Shown here: piece after piece, positions 62,758 through 64,000 of the stretch
Numbering within the stretch: position 1 is the stretch's first letter
Layout of the letters: each line of letters starts with the position of its first letter
Source: Prodigiosinella aquatilis
GTDB lineage: Bacteria; Pseudomonadota; Gammaproteobacteria; Enterobacterales; Enterobacteriaceae
Direction of reading: 5' to 3'
DNA: 64,000 nucleotides
Assembly: GCA_030388725.1 (NCBI GenBank)
Contig: CP128857.1
Span: 2,480,001 to 2,544,000 of the forward strand
Position numbers and translations under genes: made by a program
The notes under the pieces: model-generated
Told to the model about the DNA's origin: nothing
The model's database searches: none
The model's input: the letters and a program-made list of their open reading frames with translations, nothing else

Positions 62758-62884
62758 TTTCTGCTCCGATTCGATGAACACACCCAATAGGTTATGGCTG
62801 ACAATTTTATGTCTTAGTGTTGCTATTTATGCGCGCTATGGCCCTATAATCCAGAGCCAGTTTTTAATATTTGAGGGGTCCACT
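62758..62884. promoter_or_regulatory. gabT / regulator divergent promoter region
   Basis: A TATAAT box (62845-62850) with a TTGCTA (62820-62825) 19 bases upstream could start the plus-strand regulator. GAGGGG at 62873-62878 is its ribosome site. The gabTD promoter must lie on the other strand of the same 127 bases, so the regulator probably binds here. Confidence 0.45.
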
Positions 62885-64000
62885 TTGCGCTCACTACTTA
62901 CTGACTTGCTATTGCAGGGGCTGGAAAGCCAACAGGAAGGCACATTAAACAAACGTCTTTACGATACTATCCGGCTGGCCATTCTGGAAGGTGCCATTAC
63001 AGCTGGGCGGCGCTTGCCCTCTTCGCGGGATCTGGCGCAGCAGCTTTCGTTGTCACGCAACACGGTGATCGCCGCCTATGAACAGTTGCTCGCCGAAGGG
63101 TACATAGAAACCCGTACTGGTAGCGGTACTTATGTAACAGAACAACTGCCGGATACGGCAATGCCGAACTTGCGTGACGATACTGAACCCGCACCCAGTC
63201 CAGTGGTACAAGAGTTTTCCCGCCGGGGCCTGCATTTGCTGGGTTATGCCGGAGCATCGGCAAAACAATGGGGTGCTTTTATGCCGGGCATTCCTGACAT
63301 CACCAGCTTTCCACATGATCTGTGGCGACGGCTGCAAACTCGTCTCGCTCGTCGACTCAAGCCGGAACAGCTTTCCTATTCACCAATCGGCGGATGCCCG
63401 GAACTACAGCGCTCGCTGGTGGACTACCTGCGGATCGCACGCTCAGTAGAATGCACGCCAAATCAGATTCTGATTACTGAAGGGACGCACCAGGCAATGG
63501 ATTTGCTGGCAAAAATGCTGTGCAATCCTGGCGATCTGGCCTGGCTTGAAGACCCATGCTATTGGGGGATGCGTAACGTACTGACTATCAATGGCCTACG
63601 GGTCGCCCCGATAGAAGTGGACGAGCAAGGTATGGTGCCGCCGGATAAGGTTTCCCCTCAATGGGTGCCACGCCTGATTTGCGTCACACCATCCCATCAG
63701 TACCCTCTGGGGTCAGTAATGAGCCTGGCGCGTCGTCAACGGTTGTTGGCGCTGGCCCAAGAGCACGGAAGCTGGGTGATTGAAGATGACTATGACAGTG
63801 AGTTCCGTTTCTCCGGCAGCCCAATTCCAGCGTTACAAGGGTTAAAAAACCGTCCACCGGTGATTTACATCGGTACTTTCAGCAAAACGCTGTATCCCGG
63901 TTTGCGAGTGAGTTATATGGTGCTGCCCCCTCATCTGACCCAGGAACTGAAAATTGCCCATGCCGAGCTGTACCGTGGTGGACATTTACTGACTCAGTTA
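62885..64000 (+). CDS. MocR-family (GntR-aminotransferase) regulator, GabR/PdxR-like, partial
   Basis: The frame opens at a TTG (62885) with GAGGGG just upstream and runs off the window. The first about 75 residues are a GntR winged helix (LYDTIRLAILEGAITAGRRL, PSSRDLAQQLSLSRNTVIAA, YEQLLAEGYIETRTGSGTYV). The rest is a fold-type I aminotransferase-like domain (PSHQYPLGSVMSLARRQRLL, VIEDDYDSEFRF) with the PLP lysine in GTFSKTLYPGLR. GabR of Bacillus activates gabTD in response to PLP and GABA. The divergent placement next to gabTD supports the same role, with PdxR-type control of vitamin B6 as the alternative. Confidence 0.8.
   Translation, partial: MRSLLTDLLLQGLESQQEGTLNKRLYDTIRLAILEGAITAGRRLPSSRDLAQQLSLSRNTVIAAYEQLLAEGYIETRTGSGTYVTEQLPDTAMPNLRDDTEPAPSPVVQEFSRRGLHLLGYAGASAKQWGAFMPGIPDITSFPHDLWRRLQTRLARRLKPEQLSYSPIGGCPELQRSLVDYLRIARSVECTPNQILITEGTHQAMDLLAKMLCNPGDLAWLEDPCYWGMRNVLTINGLRVAPIEVDEQGMVPPDKVSPQWVPRLICVTPSHQYPLGSVMSLARRQRLLALAQEHGSWVIEDDYDSEFRFSGSPIPALQGLKNRPPVIYIGTFSKTLYPGLRVSYMVLPPHLTQELKIAHAELYRGGHLLTQL

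Noticed and set aside
62997..63449. ORFs opposite or within the MocR regulator
   Set aside because: The continuous plus-strand frame from the TTG at 62885 with GntR and PLP-domain motifs explains this stretch.

Overview
The window looks like a chromosome segment of a soft-rot or plant-associated enterobacterium. A Dickeya-like or other Pectobacteriaceae member is most likely. This is inferred from a HecA/HecB (CdiA/CdiB)-type two-partner secretion locus of Dickeya-like size, enterobacterial SbmA and YqfB homologues, SymE-family genes and an ERIC-like repeat. No rRNA or tRNA gene and no CRISPR array was seen.

Layout. (1) 1-20212: one minus-strand gene train, read from high to low coordinates: a 279-aa Tat-signal protein, a 238-aa leaderless paralogue, a 1222-aa protein, a 3917-aa LysM-containing protein, a 67-aa protein and a 533-aa asparagine-synthetase-like enzyme. 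I recognise only the enzyme and the LysM segments. This cluster is the best candidate for an undescribed system. (2) 20213-25076: an Fe3+/phosphonate-type ABC importer whose ATPase gene carries two homopolymer frameshifts, divergent from a DAO-family FAD oxidoreductase. (3) 25159-28500: yqfB, small genes, a transposase remnant, a parDE pair, an integrase fragment and symE debris. (4) 28500-40212: an array of displaced cdiA-CT/cdiI cassettes. It holds six toxin fragments (three frameshifted, stopped or truncated), each followed by its own small immunity gene, plus one lone immunity-like remnant. SymE 3' ends, hairpins and terminators lie between them. (5) 40216-53153: the intact cdiA (3741 aa) and cdiB. 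(6) 53701-56139: sbmA and a DoxD-DoxA fusion gene. (7) 56557-64000: a polyamine/GABA-type ABC transporter lacking an ATPase gene, gabD, gabT and a divergent MocR-type regulator that runs off the window.

How it works together. CdiB exports CdiA, whose C-terminal toxin is neutralised by the adjacent Imm8-like protein. The downstream array stores alternative toxin/immunity tips behind near-identical cdiA sequence, so homologous recombination could swap the tip. Four cassettes share one chimeric junction between cdiA and the 3' part of a symE gene at a GCACTG microhomology. Three of them also share a 504-bp deletion at a 9-bp repeat. One founding rearrangement followed by copying of the cassette explains this. 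At the right end, gabT/gabD convert GABA to succinate, the transporter probably brings in GABA or a polyamine, and the MocR regulator probably controls them.
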